A DNA stretch of 17,092 nucleotides, from contig WJIN01000167.1 in the NCBI GenBank assembly GCA_014730295.1, forward strand, positions 1-17,092. The letters run 5' to 3'. The notes beneath the pieces are model-generated. The model did not search any database and was not told where the DNA came from. It worked only from the letters and a program-made list of their open reading frames with translations. The DNA is from Promethearchaeota archaeon. Lineage in GTDB: Archaea; Asgardarchaeota; Lokiarchaeia; Sigynarchaeales; SOKP01. Both the position numbers and the translations under genes were made by a program. Below, one piece after another: positions 1 to 7,986 of this stretch; position 1 is the stretch's first letter; every line of letters starts with the position of its first letter.

Positions 1-149
1 ATGTCCTCTTCTTTCGCTGGTTCAGGGGTTATAATCTTATACATCTTTTTATGAGAGATTATATCCATAATGCTCTCGATTCTTCCTTTGTCTGCTGCTG
101 GGTCCATAGCATAATCGCTATTAAAATATTTTTTATGAAATCCAATTTG
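1..149 (-). CDS. Histone deacetylase-like protein, N-terminal fragment running off the left edge
   Basis: Read on the minus strand, this stretch is open from a TAG at 150-152 to the window edge and gives about 49 residues containing FHKKYFNSDYAMDPAADKGR followed by IESIMDII. That pattern (a YH-like start, then DPAA..GR.E.I) resembles the N terminus of the histone deacetylase / acetoin-utilisation / acetylpolyamine amidohydrolase superfamily, which hydrolyses acetylated lysines or polyamines at a zinc site. The zinc site itself lies outside the window. No convincing start is seen: the only ATG in frame is at 104-106, inside the conserved part, and the upstream codons run into TAG. The expected start therefore appears lost where the epimerase fragment begins. 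The family call rests on a short stretch and is tentative. Confidence 0.45.
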
Positions 150-518
150 CTACTGGCAATGAAGCAATAGTATATGGCCGAGGATGTGGCTCAAGCATTT
201 TATTTAGCATTGAAAAAAAATGTAAGAGGTGCTTTTAACATAGGTGCTGACAATCCTTTATCTTCCGAGGAAATAGCTGAGAGATTAAATAAAAAAATTG
301 TTAATTTACCCTATCGTCTCGTATTATTTTTTATGAATATTGTTTATAGATTGCGAATAATTCCCGAGGCTGATCCCGGTTGGTTGCGGATTGCTAAATA
401 TCCGATCATAGTGGATTCCTCAAAAGCTAAGAAAATTCTTGAATGGGAGCCAAAATATGATACCCTTGGAACAATAGAGGCATTTTTGGAGACTATGAAA
501 AGAAAAGAGAAACTATAA
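143..518 (+). pseudogene. NAD-dependent sugar-nucleotide epimerase/dehydratase, C-terminal remnant
   Basis: The open frame from ATG 174 (114 residues) begins MAEDVAQAFYLALKK and continues VRGAFNIGADNPLSSEEIAE, the substrate-domain part of extended short-chain dehydrogenases (GalE/WcaG type), which is normally preceded by about 170 residues with the Rossmann fold and the YxxxK catalytic pair. All of that is missing. A stop (TAG 168-170) lies just upstream in the same frame. Another frame from 143 reads QFATGNEAIVY and could join by a frameshift near 170-176. The later part (SSKAKKILEWEPKYDTLGTIEAF) is the usual C-terminal signature of these enzymes. Without the NAD-binding half it cannot be a working enzyme, so I read it as a truncated gene left by a rearrangement, or as a contig chimera. 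Confidence 0.65.
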
Positions 519-767
519 TTAAAACACCATTTCAAATAATTCTTGACGTTAATAGAATGGTACGAGTTATTTAAGTCCAAAAATGCTTCAATATGTTTTA
601 AACGCTGCTCTATTAGCCAAAAATCTATTTAAAATTTGTTATATAAATTTAATAGCGATAATTTAAATAAAACTAAAATTTCTTTTTTATTGAATAATTA
701 TTATAATAGGGTTTAAACATAACTTTTGCATTATTTTTAACTCCTTTGAGCATTCTTGTGAAATTAG
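519..767. other. AT-rich intergenic region upstream of the giant coiled-coil gene
   Basis: No gene is seen here. It is very AT-rich, with several possible TATA-like stretches (around 640-670 and 705-718). One of them, near 705-718 (GGGTTTAAACATA), lies about 50 bases before the GTG at 768 and is the best candidate promoter for that gene. Confidence 0.35.
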
Positions 768-3700
768 GTGAAGTTAACTTTGGAAAATAATCTGGTAAGA
801 AATGTATGGTTTCTCAATATCAATTCAGATATGGGTATTGCCATAGGAAAATGCGGAAACGAGGGAAGTAAATTAGCAGATTTAGATATAATAGCTGGAT
901 ATGTCACAGCAAGTCAAAATCTAAGTCAAGAAATGGTAAATTCAGATGAGACTAGTAAATATAATTTCGAGAATCTTAAAGGTGGGGCAAAACGTTTAAT
1001 TCTTTATAGTACCTGGGGAAGTCAAATCGATTCGGACCAAGGAAAACCTTCAATTCCTGTCATAACTACGATGTTACAAGTATCCGGTCCGGAAATGAAA
1101 GGATATGCTTATAATAAAATATTGAGATTTATTAAATTGTTGAACGACGAGATTATCTTTCGTTATATGCTTGGAGAATTAACACCAGAAAGAACCATCG
1201 ACCCGATTATTTATATAGATATTTTGAATCATCTTATTAATTCATTTCACAATGAAAACATACAAATTTTTGGCGAAGGCAATAAAGTTCTTGAGGATCT
1301 CATTAAAAAAAGTTTAAATACGATTTTTAGCAAGGATAAAAAAGTTTTAACGAAATTATTATCTCGAATTTCTTTAAATTCAACATGTAGTCAAAAAAAT
1401 TATAGTTCTGAAATCAAGGAAACTAAAGAATTTATTCAAGAAGAAATAAGGGAATTTTTAGAATTTGAACGTGATATGACCTATATTAGAAATTTAAAAA
1501 TATATGGAGAGAATAACTCTTTCCAAAATTTAAGAGAAGATTTTAGAAATTATCAAGATAAGCAAGAGACCAGATTCATGAATAAAAGAGCATTAACATC
1601 TGCTATTGAACGGACACAAATTCTACTTGATGAGATCATCTCTGTTATTGGAACAAAATCTCAAAAAAAGAATTTTATTGTTTTCCCAAAATTAAAAAAA
1701 GCCTTGCCAAAAGTTGAAAGTTGCGACGAATTCATATCTAGAATCAAACAAGAATATTCCCAAAATGGAGAATCATCTATATTGGACCAAATAACTAAAC
1801 TGATGACCTTCAAGGAAAAAGAACTAAATCGTGCATTGATTAAAGCACAAATTATCGATAAAGATGATGCCAAACAATATTATTTGAGATTGAATGAATT
1901 AAAAAACAATCTTGAATCGATCATTTCATTAACGAGACAAATGATTAATACTAAAAATTCTGAGTATTTGAGTAAGATACAAGATAATTTCGACCATGCT
2001 TTTAATGAAAATGTAAGATTTCAAAACAAAAAACACAATAGTATTTTATTGAACGAATTAAAAAAGGGTGGGAGTTCATCAAACACAAATGGACCTCTAC
2101 AACTAGAGTTAGAATATATGGAATTGAATAATAATAAAAATATAGTGCTAAAAGATTATCGGAAATATGTCAATCAAAAAATAAACCAAATGCGTGATAA
2201 TCTGATCATCAGAGTTATTGATTCTCTTTATAATGAGATTTTTCACTCTTATAGAAAATTTAAATATGTATTGACCTATTCTGGAGATATTAAATCGCTC
2301 ATTATTAGAAAAATAACCAATCAAGTTAAAATATTCTTAAAAAAGATACAGAAATTTAGTTTTCCTTCTCTATTAGATAAATGCTTAAAAAAAATCTATA
2401 CAGATGATTCAATAAAATATTATGCCATTCAGCTAATCAGGAAATTTTTAGGAAATTATTTATATGAGAACTTTATTGAAAATCCTTTTTCCATAAAAAA
2501 GAAGAATCCCGTTATTGCATTGGATTCATATTCTCTTAATTTCTGTTCTGAAATTATTAAAGCTACGGGTTTAAATGAAGAAATATATGAAAGAGTAAAT
2601 AATCTAAGTTTACCTAATAAATATAAAGAATCTTTCATCCAAATTCTTGATACAGCAAATTCAAAACCGAATTTAATAATACAAGAATTAAAAGATTCTT
2701 CAGACACTTTCAAAAAGTGGATTCAAAAAATAAATATCCTCCTTTCTGAATATGAAGATCACTCAAAAAATCAGGAGATGAAAAATTTTTTTAAATTTTT
2801 AGACAGCGTCATTGAAAAGTATGAAGCAGACGCTAGTAAAGAATTGAAAAAAGGGTTATTCTTCATCAAAGATGAAATTCTACTAAATTCAAAACCAGAT
2901 ACAAAAGAAAGAAAAGATTTAATTCGGTATTATGAAAGCGATTTAACTTATCTTGACGATATTCTTAACAAAATGGAAAATTTAGAAGATAAGGAGAAAA
3001 TCTTCGGAGAGAAAACAAATTATGATCAGATACTATCATATCCGAAATCAATCTTAAGACATTATTTAGAGGAAGATAAAAAAATTATAGAAGAATTAAT
3101 TGAATCTCTTTCTAAACTCGTTGATAAGGAAAAATCTAAGAAAGCGAATGAATTAATTAGTAAAATAGAAGATTATGAAGATTATATTAGTGATACAAAT
3201 AAAATTACTAACCTAAAGGAAACACTGAAAAATATTCAGAATATCAGTCAATTTAAACAATTTTATCAAAAACTCGAGCTAATAAATAATCGCTTCTTGG
3301 ACTTACCTCAATATAATCACTTTAAAGGGATGCTTAAGTCGGTTATTAATCCAGAATCGTTAATCAAAGAATCTGATATACAGTATAAATATGAATCTTA
3401 TAACTTACTTTTAGAAGCTTTAGTAGGGATATATGCGAAAATCTATGAGGATTATTTTGGAAAATTTTCATTTAAAGATATAAAAAAAATACTTACCACA
3501 GATCTAAAAGTGAAGATCGATCCAGGCAAATTTTTTACGAAGAAATTGAATATGATAATCTTTCAGCTGAATTTATCATATGGCTTATTGTATTTAGAAA
3601 AACTATTTCAAAATATGGAAAAATATCACAATAAATCCGATTATTTTGATCTAAAATTCTTAATGAATTATTTGGCTGATTATCTGGAAGAAAATAATTA

Positions 3701-4766
3701 TGAGAGCCCTGAAATGTTAATACAATCGTTTCACTTACCAAATAATTTTCAAAAATTTATTGATTTTCTTATGGATAAATTTGGAGAAGAATCTTTTAAG
3801 AAAAAATTAAAGAGTAAAATTACAAAGTTTTTCAATAAATTGCAAGCATATCTAAATGGTGATCGAAAGCGGAGACCTAGTATTCCAGATGAGCTTTACT
3901 TATTGAAAGATAAGAATATTAAGATCTTAAGAACAATTGCTGAAAATGTAACAAAATCAGATAGGAAATCTTTCATTAGAGGTGATCATAAGGATAAGAA
4001 CCATATATCAAAAGATTTCAACTTAGAAAAAATCTCAGAAAAAGAACTTGATTCTCTAATTGAAGATATTTCAAATCTAAAAGACCATTTGAAAGATGAT
4101 ATTGACTATTTACTAAAAAAGATTTCATATGACCCTCCCCAATACACTCATAGAGAAAAAATCATTTCAAATATGGTTGATGATGTAAAAGAAATTATTT
4201 GGGAAGAAATAGACAACCACACTTTAAGTGAATACGATTTTGAAGACATTAATAAGATTAGGATTCGATCAATATTGAATACTACTCATTATGAACTTCC
4301 CATTGATATAAAAATGTATCTAATTAATGAAGGACGTTATGATGTAGAAACAGTAAGAAAACTGATTGAATCTTCTACTACTGTAAGTGATTCCTTTAGG
4401 AAATGTATAAACAAATCTCTATTAACGGAAGAGAGTTATGAAGATTTACTTAATGCTAAATTGAAAAAAAATGGGTCTAATAAGGTTTATTTTCCTGTAA
4501 GCCTTCATATTCCTAAGGAAATATCTGATGGGAATAAAAACACAATTTTTGGCAAAAATGCTATATGGAATAATGGAGGAACAGAATTACTTGGCTTTAA
4601 ATTACCCATTGAAAATCCTGAAGTTAAAAAGTATGCCGAAGCACTGAATATGATGGTTAAAAACGAGATATATGATGAATTAGAATCCTTGATGAATCTT
4701 ATAGATAATTATTCAAAAGAAATACATACTGGATTTGAAAAAGTGTATGAACGGATATTTCAATAA
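768..4766 (+). CDS. Giant (1332 aa) cytosolic coiled-coil protein with a longin/roadblock-like N-terminal domain
   Basis: Function is not recognised. The first possible start is GTG 768, immediately after an in-frame TAG at 765-767; TTG 780 is the only close alternative. Residues about 10-135 (VWFLNINSDMGIAIGKCG, then LADLDIIAGYVTASQ) look like the longin/roadblock-like sensor domains that head many Asgard proteins, a short beta hairpin followed by a helix with a small-residue GY/GF motif. The remaining ~1200 residues are rich in K, E, I, L, N and D, have no membrane segment or signal peptide, and read as long helical, partly coiled-coil stretches. The C-terminal ~90 residues (KVYFPVSLHIPKEISDG onward) change in character and may be a small folded domain. 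It stands alone on its strand, converging on the MscL gene 31 bp away. A structural or scaffold role, perhaps with a small GTPase through the N-terminal domain, is inference only. Confidence 0.75.
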   Translation: MKLTLENNLVRNVWFLNINSDMGIAIGKCGNEGSKLADLDIIAGYVTASQNLSQEMVNSDETSKYNFENLKGGAKRLILYSTWGSQIDSDQGKPSIPVITTMLQVSGPEMKGYAYNKILRFIKLLNDEIIFRYMLGELTPERTIDPIIYIDILNHLINSFHNENIQIFGEGNKVLEDLIKKSLNTIFSKDKKVLTKLLSRISLNSTCSQKNYSSEIKETKEFIQEEIREFLEFERDMTYIRNLKIYGENNSFQNLREDFRNYQDKQETRFMNKRALTSAIERTQILLDEIISVIGTKSQKKNFIVFPKLKKALPKVESCDEFISRIKQEYSQNGESSILDQITKLMTFKEKELNRALIKAQIIDKDDAKQYYLRLNELKNNLESIISLTRQMINTKNSEYLSKIQDNFDHAFNENVRFQNKKHNSILLNELKKGGSSSNTNGPLQLELEYMELNNNKNIVLKDYRKYVNQKINQMRDNLIIRVIDSLYNEIFHSYRKFKYVLTYSGDIKSLIIRKITNQVKIFLKKIQKFSFPSLLDKCLKKIYTDDSIKYYAIQLIRKFLGNYLYENFIENPFSIKKKNPVIALDSYSLNFCSEIIKATGLNEEIYERVNNLSLPNKYKESFIQILDTANSKPNLIIQELKDSSDTFKKWIQKINILLSEYEDHSKNQEMKNFFKFLDSVIEKYEADASKELKKGLFFIKDEILLNSKPDTKERKDLIRYYESDLTYLDDILNKMENLEDKEKIFGEKTNYDQILSYPKSILRHYLEEDKKIIEELIESLSKLVDKEKSKKANELISKIEDYEDYISDTNKITNLKETLKNIQNISQFKQFYQKLELINNRFLDLPQYNHFKGMLKSVINPESLIKESDIQYKYESYNLLLEALVGIYAKIYEDYFGKFSFKDIKKILTTDLKVKIDPGKFFTKKLNMIIFQLNLSYGLLYLEKLFQNMEKYHNKSDYFDLKFLMNYLADYLEENNYESPEMLIQSFHLPNNFQKFIDFLMDKFGEESFKKKLKSKITKFFNKLQAYLNGDRKRRPSIPDELYLLKDKNIKILRTIAENVTKSDRKSFIRGDHKDKNHISKDFNLEKISEKELDSLIEDISNLKDHLKDDIDYLLKKISYDPPQYTHREKIISNMVDDVKEIIWEEIDNHTLSEYDFEDINKIRIRSILNTTHYELPIDIKMYLINEGRYDVETVRKLIESSTTVSDSFRKCINKSLLTEESYEDLLNAKLKKNGSNKVYFPVSLHIPKEISDGNKNTIFGKNAIWNNGGTELLGFKLPIENPEVKKYAEALNMMVKNEIYDELESLMNLIDNYSKEIHTGFEKVYERIFQ

Positions 4767-4767
4767 A

Positions 4768-4797
4768 TAAAAAAAATATAAATAAAAACACCCTCCA
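4768..4797 (-). terminator. T-tract terminator after the MscL gene, shared convergent spacer
   Basis: The 31-bp gap between two convergent stop codons reads, on the minus strand, GGAGGGTG followed by T5, ATTTATA and T8. This is a typical archaeal oligo-T termination signal for the minus-strand gene. No matching hairpin is seen. Confidence 0.4.
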
Positions 4798-5166
4798 TTA
4801 TTTTATTCCAAGTCTATTTGTGAATTTAACCAGCAAAAATATTACTAGTGCTATTATTACAAATGTAATCAATTCTCCTACAAAAGCTCCTACTCCAAAT
4901 GGTCCAATCATCAACGTTTCCCATGTTATCCCTTCTGGAGTGAAAAGTTCTACTATTGGCATAACCATATTATCCACTAATGATTTTACGAGATTTCCCA
5001 AGTAAATCCCCATAATGAAGGCAACTGCTAAGCCCATTACTTTATACTTGTTCAGAAAATTCTTAAACTCCTCTAAAATATTTTTTGGTGGAGGTGGAGG
5101 TGGAGGGGGCTTTAAAAATTCTTTTATTTGTTTAAGCTCTTCGAGCATTTCCTCTTCTTTCGACAT
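4798..5166 (-). CDS. mscL: MscL-type large-conductance mechanosensitive channel with relocated cytoplasmic helix
   Basis: MscL forms a homopentameric pore that opens under membrane tension during osmotic downshock. Residues 30-75 (ILEEFKNFLNKYKVMGLAVA, then GNLVKSLVDNMVMPIVELF) match the S1 amphipathic helix plus TM1 of MscL, with the MP after TM1; residues 76-92 are a short periplasmic loop and 93-116 (FVGELITFVIIALVIFLLVKF) are TM2. The protein ends directly after TM2 (TNRLGIK), without the usual C-terminal helix. Instead residues 1-19 (MSKEEEMLEELKQIKEFLK) resemble the bacterial C-terminal bundle helix and are joined to S1 by eight consecutive prolines (20-27). A GAGGA ribosome site at 5174-5178 lies seven bases before the ATG. 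It follows the MinD/CooC-like gene on the same strand after 129 bp, where possible TATA boxes suggest its own promoter. Confidence 0.85.
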   Translation of the reverse strand: MSKEEEMLEELKQIKEFLKPPPPPPPPKNILEEFKNFLNKYKVMGLAVAFIMGIYLGNLVKSLVDNMVMPIVELFTPEGITWETLMIGPFGVGAFVGELITFVIIALVIFLLVKFTNRLGIK

Positions 5167-5295
5167 TTTAATGTCCTCTGTCTATTTTTAAAAAAATAGT
5201 TGAGTGTGATTATATTACAATAATCTTCTATTTAAATATTTGGCAAGGCAAATCTAATGATGTTCTCTTATTTTTATTAGAAATATGCGAATGAT
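5167..5295 (-). promoter_or_regulatory. Putative promoter and ribosome site of the MscL-like gene
   Basis: On the minus strand the sequence carries an AT-rich box (ATATTTAAATAG, about 5230-5241), an 8-bp inverted repeat CTATTTTT/AAAAATAG at 5182-5199, and a GAGGA ribosome site at 5174-5178. The box is about 65 bases from the start codon. The inverted repeat lies in the likely 5' leader and could be a regulatory hairpin or a simple poly-A/T coincidence. Confidence 0.35.
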
Positions 5296-6021
5296 TCAAT
5301 TGAAAAGACTAGAGAATACTTCTTGAGCTTGTTGGTAAATTGGATTATCCTTAGATATTTCAAGAAGAGATTTTGTTTCAAAATAAAATCTCTGAATTTC
5401 GGGGTTGTAATCTAAAAATCCAAGTAAACGAGCCTCTCCATTAGAAAACTCTTCTATCCGTTCAATAAAGGGTGCTTTAGAATTAGCATTATATTTATTT
5501 ACTAATACCCAGATATTTTGAAATTGGGCTTCCACTTCTTCTTTTATTTCCATCAATCGTTCTATAGTGTGGAAGCTCATCTTACTCATATCTGTCACTA
5601 AAATTAAATCATCAATATCTTTTGCCGTTTTTCTTGAGAAGAATTCCAATCCCGCAGGTGAGTCAATAATCACAAACTGATAAATTTCTTCTAAGGTATC
5701 AATAATGCTTTTGACCACATCGAATTCCCTATTCTTTTTTATATTTTTGAGGATTGTCTCTTCAATTAATTTTCTTTCAGATACATTGGGAGGCACTTCC
5801 TTTCGGTCGATTTTTTTCTTAAGTTCAATGATTTCTCCACCAATAGTGCCATACAATCCTAATGATTCGTTTAATAAATCGAGGATGTTCGCATCAGGGT
5901 CGGCATCGATTATCAGCTTTTTGCTATCTGGGAAATTTGCAATGATATACTTCAAAAAGAGAATGATGCAGCTACTCTTTCCTACACCGCCTTTTCCTGC
6001 AAAACATACTTTCTTTTTCAT
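5296..6021 (-). CDS. MinD/CooC-type P-loop ATPase (deviant Walker A)
   Basis: This 241-residue SIMIBI-class ATPase starts with the deviant Walker A motif GKGGVGKSS (residues 9-17, signature lysine K10), followed by the DADPDAN motif (39-45) typical of the CooC branch, a Walker B-like FVIIDSPAGLE (116-126), and the base-recognition NK pair (175-176). CooC ATPases load nickel into CO dehydrogenase, and MinD-type relatives act as membrane-dependent switches or metal-cofactor carriers. The CxC pair that binds nickel in CooC is absent: only C6 and C18 are present. No CO dehydrogenase, hydrogenase or Fe-S assembly gene is in the window, so the client is unknown. No amphipathic MinD-style C-terminal helix is obvious. 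The start is secured by an almost perfect Shine-Dalgarno site just upstream (RBS at 6025-6036). Confidence 0.8.
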   Translation of the reverse strand: MKKKVCFAGKGGVGKSSCIILFLKYIIANFPDSKKLIIDADPDANILDLLNESLGLYGTIGGEIIELKKKIDRKEVPPNVSERKLIEETILKNIKKNREFDVVKSIIDTLEEIYQFVIIDSPAGLEFFSRKTAKDIDDLILVTDMSKMSFHTIERLMEIKEEVEAQFQNIWVLVNKYNANSKAPFIERIEEFSNGEARLLGFLDYNPEIQRFYFETKSLLEISKDNPIYQQAQEVFSSLFN

Positions 6022-6024
6022 TTT

Positions 6025-6036
6025 TCACCTCCTTTT
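6025..6036 (-). promoter_or_regulatory. Strong Shine-Dalgarno site of the CooC/MinD-like gene
   Basis: The minus strand reads AAAAGGAGGTGA, a near-complete match to the anti-Shine-Dalgarno sequence, separated by a few bases from the ATG at 6019-6021. It fixes the start and implies high translation. A TATA-like TATAATTTAA lies near 6069-6080 on the same strand. Confidence 0.7.
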
Positions 6037-6112
6037 AATAATTCTGAATAATCATTCGCTAAAGTTAAATTATACTCTAATAATCTATAAATTCGTTTTC
6101 TTCAATAAGAAT

Positions 6113-6126
6113 AAGATTTATATAAT
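6113..6126 (+). promoter_or_regulatory. Candidate TATA box of the zinc-ribbon protein gene
   Basis: AGATTTATATAATT in the divergent spacer resembles an archaeal TATA box, about 90 bases before the ATG at 6211, which would leave a leader of roughly 65 bases carrying the GGAGTGAT ribosome site. A second AT-rich stretch (AATAAATATTAAAG, 6164-6177) is an alternative. Confidence 0.3.
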
Positions 6127-6192
6127 TTTATGAATATATATTCAATAGCCAGAAATTAGTAAGAATAAATATTAAAGTAATTTAAGAGCCTC

Positions 6193-6203
6193 AAAGGAGT
6201 GAT
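6193..6203 (+). promoter_or_regulatory. Shine-Dalgarno site that fixes the start at 6211
   Basis: AAAGGAGTGAT lies seven bases before the ATG at 6211. The longer reading from GTG 6199 would begin inside this site, so ATG 6211 is the better start. Confidence 0.65.
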
Positions 6204-6210
6204 TTTTAAA

Positions 6211-7011
6211 ATGCATGGAAGAAAGCGACATGGGAGTAGAAAAGTATATAGAGATTTTTCTCAACAGAATAGAATAAATTACTCTAGATATTTTAATAAA
6301 GGGAGTATTCAAAGAAAAGCTATGAATCTAATAAAAAAACGATCGTTTCAGCAAAAAGTTCCCATCATAAAAGATACCATCAAAGATAAGCACCAAAAGC
6401 CAAAGCTTCACTATAAGACGGGAAATAAGAATATTTCGGGGAATAAAGAATTGGAAAGCATCAAAATGAAGATAGATAGCGTTCAAGAGAAAATCTCACA
6501 GGAAATTAAAGCAAGAAGGGAATTTGTGAAAAACAGGATTCCAGAAGATCACAAATGTTTCGAGAAAAATGATAGTAATCAAATAAAACTAAAAACGGAA
6601 TTCATTCGATACATATTAGACAATTCTGATTTCGGTATGCTGGAAAAAAGGAAAATTAAAAAACGATTACAAAAGATTAGATTAAGCCTTGAACCCGGAA
6701 GCGAAAATGTTTCCATTTCCGAGGGAGGTAATTTTATATTTGGATCCAATAAAACAAAATCGGTTCTGGAAAAAAACACAGAGTATTGGAATAAATGGAA
6801 AGAAATTATCGATCTAATTAGCGATAATGTGAAAAATTATAAGTTTTACCTTAAGAAAGGTGAATTAGATGCTCTCTATGATGAATATGAAAAGATCAGC
6901 GCACCTAAAAGGAGAAAAGAAGAAACCCTAATATGTGAAAAATGCGGATCAGAAAATCTTCCAAAAGCAGTATATTGTCATTATTGCGGAGATGAGCTAA
7001 TACGAAAATAA
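6211..7011 (+). CDS. Unknown basic/helical protein with C-terminal zinc ribbon
   Basis: The protein (266 residues from ATG 6211) is not recognised. The N-terminal ~60 residues are very basic and rich in R, K, H, Y and Q (MHGRKRHGSRKVYRDFSQQN) and probably disordered, possibly binding nucleic acid. A charged helical middle follows. The C terminus has a short zinc ribbon with paired cysteines C242/C245 (CEKCG) and C256/C259 (CHYCG), as in zinc-ribbon tails of many archaeal proteins. No membrane segment or signal peptide is seen. It is divergent from the CooC/MinD-like ATPase with a 189-bp spacer carrying promoters for both, so co-regulation is possible but unproven. A role in nucleic-acid or protein binding is inferred from the zinc ribbon and basic N terminus only. 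Confidence 0.7.
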   Translation: MHGRKRHGSRKVYRDFSQQNRINYSRYFNKGSIQRKAMNLIKKRSFQQKVPIIKDTIKDKHQKPKLHYKTGNKNISGNKELESIKMKIDSVQEKISQEIKARREFVKNRIPEDHKCFEKNDSNQIKLKTEFIRYILDNSDFGMLEKRKIKKRLQKIRLSLEPGSENVSISEGGNFIFGSNKTKSVLEKNTEYWNKWKEIIDLISDNVKNYKFYLKKGELDALYDEYEKISAPKRRKEETLICEKCGSENLPKAVYCHYCGDELIRK

Positions 7012-7059
7012 CAAATCATTATTGAAATATTCAATTTACCCGTTAACATACTATGTTCC

Positions 7060-7080
7060 ATATCAATTTGATATCTTTTT
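7060..7080 (+). terminator. Possible terminator after the zinc-ribbon gene
   Basis: ATATCAATTTGATAT is a 7-bp inverted repeat around one base, followed by CTTTTT, about 50 bases after the stop at 7011. The stem is AT-only apart from one G-C pair, so it is weak; the T run may suffice in archaea. Confidence 0.3.
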
Positions 7081-7231
7081 AAATAGTAAAATTATTCTCC
7101 TCTCTTCTTAGCAAACTCTCAAGCGCAATATATGTGGTAATTTGAATTAATAGATTTAATATTGATTGATGATTTTGTGATTATTAGTTCAATTTTGAGA
7201 TAAATTTGTAATTCTAGTCTAGCTATTTATT

Positions 7232-7666
7232 ATGACCAATAAGTTGCATAGAGGGATAAAAGACTTGGGAATATATGTTGATGGGGCTTCTCGTGGCAAT
7301 CCAGGTCCCGCTGCGTATGGATTCATCTTTATAGATAAAAATACTAAAGTGTATGAAAAGTCTGAATTTATAGGTAAAGCAACCAACAACGTCGCAGAAT
7401 ATACAGGAATACTCTCCTCACTCCAAGAGGCGCAAAAAATTACCACTGGAAACGTAAAATTATACTCTGACAGTCAATTGGCTGTGAGACAACTCAATAA
7501 GGAATATAAAATCAACGCATCTCATCTTTCCAAGATAGCAGAGAATATTTTTAATTTGATTGGTAAATTTGAGCAATTAGAGTTTATTCACGTCCCTCGA
7601 GATAATAAATATATCCAAATATGCGATAAATTATGCAATAAACGTCTTGATGAGAAAGGATTCTAG
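7232..7666 (+). CDS. rnhA: Ribonuclease HI, archaeal type
   Basis: Ribonuclease HI cuts the RNA strand of RNA-DNA hybrids with two metal ions and removes primers and R-loops. All four acidic catalytic positions are visible: D17 in YVDGASRGNPG, E56 in NNVAEYTGI, D80 in LYSDSQLAVRQL and D132 in the ICDKLCNKRLDE tail. At 144 residues it is the size of the short archaeal forms, which lack the basic protrusion helix of the E. coli enzyme, and the HVPRD segment (120-124) replaces the catalytic-histidine loop. The tail reads ICDKLCN where relatives usually have AD.LAN, a mild divergence. The gene stands alone between long AT-rich spacers, with no ribosome site before the ATG, so a leaderless transcript is plausible. 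Confidence 0.88.
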   Translation: MTNKLHRGIKDLGIYVDGASRGNPGPAAYGFIFIDKNTKVYEKSEFIGKATNNVAEYTGILSSLQEAQKITTGNVKLYSDSQLAVRQLNKEYKINASHLSKIAENIFNLIGKFEQLEFIHVPRDNKYIQICDKLCNKRLDEKGF

Positions 7667-7986
7667 ATTCTTTTTACTTCTTCTTTATATCTTTTAGAAT
7701 TTTAAGTAGCTAATTCATTTTTTCAGCTCTATTAAAAATTATATTGCGTTCAAATTCTTATTATCTAAAACCTCAATTATAGAAATATTATCATATATAG
7801 CTAACATTGATTTTAAATCTTGATGGAGTATTCATGCTCCTATCTCAAATTCATTAATAAAGGATTATTCGAGCTTCAAACTTGAAATTTGGAATCAAAA
7901 ATTATGTACAGTGATAATTGAGCTTGAATCATATATTCAGAAATTTTGATTTATTTTCTTGTCTTTTAGACTCAAATTGACTTTAT
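7667..7986. other. 320-bp AT-rich spacer between convergent genes
   Basis: No gene is seen. Directly after the RNase HI stop the plus strand is T-rich (ATTCTTTTTACTTCTTC and further T runs to about 7700), a plausible terminator. A small hairpin, GGAGTA-TTCA-TGCTCC with one G-T pair, lies at 7825-7840. On the minus-strand side, nothing clearly terminates the 7987 gene apart from T-poor AT stretches. No RNA gene or long repeat is evident. Confidence 0.4.

Noticed and set aside
5296..6021. True CooC of a CO dehydrogenase operon
   Set aside because: No CxC nickel motif and no CO dehydrogenase gene nearby.
5705..6133. Plus-strand open frame of 142 codons
   Set aside because: It is the shadow of the MinD/CooC-like gene on the opposite strand, which has clear family motifs and a strong ribosome site.
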